From Deltaproteobacteria bacterium (GTDB taxonomy: Bacteria; Myxococcota_A; UBA9042; DTJE01), in the NCBI GenBank assembly GCA_016784945.1, contig JADHTP010000214.1:1-5749 (forward strand): a stretch of 5,749 bases of DNA, written 5' to 3'. The notes under the pieces were generated by a model that ran no database searches, had not been told where the DNA came from, and was given only the letters and a program-made list of their open reading frames with translations. The number at the start of each line of letters is the position of its first letter. The first letter of the stretch is position 1. The position numbers were made by a program, and so were the translations under genes. Of the stretch, positions 5,196-5,749 are shown piece by piece.

Positions 5196-5749
5196 ATGCG
5201 TGACGTGGAACTCATCACCGGAACGAAACTGCGGTGCAAGGGCTGGGGCCAGGAGGCGGCCCTCAGGATGCTGCACCACAACCTCCAGCCCGACGTGGCC
5301 GAAAATCCCGAAGAACTGGTGGTGTACGGAGGGACGGGCCGTGCGGCACGGAACTGGGATTGCTTTGCACGCATCGAGCAGGCCCTGCTGGACCTGGAAG
5401 GGGACGAAACCCTGCTGGTCCAGTCAGGCAAGGCCGTGGGTGTCCAGCGGACCCACGAGGACGCGCCGAGGGTCATCATCGCCAACTCCAACATGGTGCC
5501 CGCCTACGCCAACTGGGACACTTTCCGGGAACTGGAACGTCAGGGCCTGATCATGTTCGGCCAGATGACGGCGGGCTCGTGGATATACATCGGGACCCAG
5601 GGAATTCTGCAGGGGACCTACGAAACCTTCGTGGCCGCCGGGCGCAAGCACTTCGGGTCGGACCTGGCGGGCCGGGTGGTGCTGTCCGCCGGACTGGGCG
5701 GCATGGGCGGGGCGCAACCGCTGGCCGTGACCATGGCCGGGGGCGTGTT
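5196..5749 (+). CDS. hutU: Urocanate hydratase (urocanase), N-terminal part
   Basis: Urocanase catalyses the second step of histidine degradation, converting urocanate to imidazolonepropionate in the cytoplasm with a tightly bound NAD+ acting as an electrophile. The 184 residues present are unmistakable: KGWGQEAALRMLHHNLQPDV (15-34), ENPEELVVYGGTGRAARNWD (36-55), LLVQSGKAVGVQRTHEDAPR (73-92), IIANSNMVP (94-102), MFGQMTAGSWIYIGTQGILQ (120-139), GTYETF (140-145) and the glycine-rich GLGGMGGAQPL (166-176) at the start of the NAD-binding domain. The family is about 550 residues long, so roughly the last two thirds, including the conserved catalytic-site cysteine region, lie beyond the right edge. 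The frame is intact throughout. No other hut gene (hutH, hutI, hutG) is visible. It could be co-transcribed with the preceding membrane-protein gene because I see no convincing promoter in the 54-bp gap, but the functional link is obscure. Confidence 0.97.
   Translation, partial: MRDVELITGTKLRCKGWGQEAALRMLHHNLQPDVAENPEELVVYGGTGRAARNWDCFARIEQALLDLEGDETLLVQSGKAVGVQRTHEDAPRVIIANSNMVPAYANWDTFRELERQGLIMFGQMTAGSWIYIGTQGILQGTYETFVAAGRKHFGSDLAGRVVLSAGLGGMGGAQPLAVTMAGGV

Overview
The window is GC-rich DNA from a Gram-negative bacterium. The best guess is an uncultured deltaproteobacterial or Myxococcota-like lineage. This rests on large exported lipoproteins built from Ig-like and PKD beta-sandwich domains with an acidic C-terminal module, and on intergenic palindromes of a style I associate with that group. 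The taxonomic call is inference; there is no rRNA or marker gene here.

Layout. Two paralogous lipoprotein genes lie head to tail on the minus strand. One (905-3070) is complete. The second (609 down to 1) runs off the left edge after 203 codons. Each has its own sigma70-like promoter with a 17-bp spacer and a short leader, so they look like a tandem duplication with independent transcription rather than one operon. Divergent from them on the plus strand is a polytopic membrane protein with C-terminal TPR repeats (3468-5141), related to the TMTC/GT-C glycosyltransferase group. It is followed 54 bp later by the 5' third of a urocanate hydratase gene (hutU, 5196 to the right edge), which has a strong ribosome binding site.

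The most unusual material is between the genes. All three complete gaps carry arrays of degenerate 7-bp repeats (685-719, 3227-3243 plus 3421-3441, and 5136-5170). Two gaps also carry long dyad-symmetric elements (741-909 and 3244-3418) of 169 and 175 bp. These share a similar hairpin core. The larger one has 13-bp perfect terminal inverted repeats flanked by a 5-bp direct repeat, and removing it restores the phase of the heptad array exactly. It therefore looks like a MITE-type insertion into an existing heptad array. The smaller one abuts the 3' end of the complete lipoprotein gene, and the stop codon of that gene lies in its terminal repeat. A further short GC-rich hairpin lies at 3201-3222.

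The lipoproteins are probably displayed on the outer membrane. The TMTC-like protein could be a glycosyltransferase acting on exported beta-sandwich proteins such as its neighbours, but this link is only a hypothesis from proximity and the known role of eukaryotic TMTC proteins. HutU belongs to histidine degradation and shows no obvious functional tie to the rest. I see no CRISPR array, tRNA, rRNA, transposase or known defence system.
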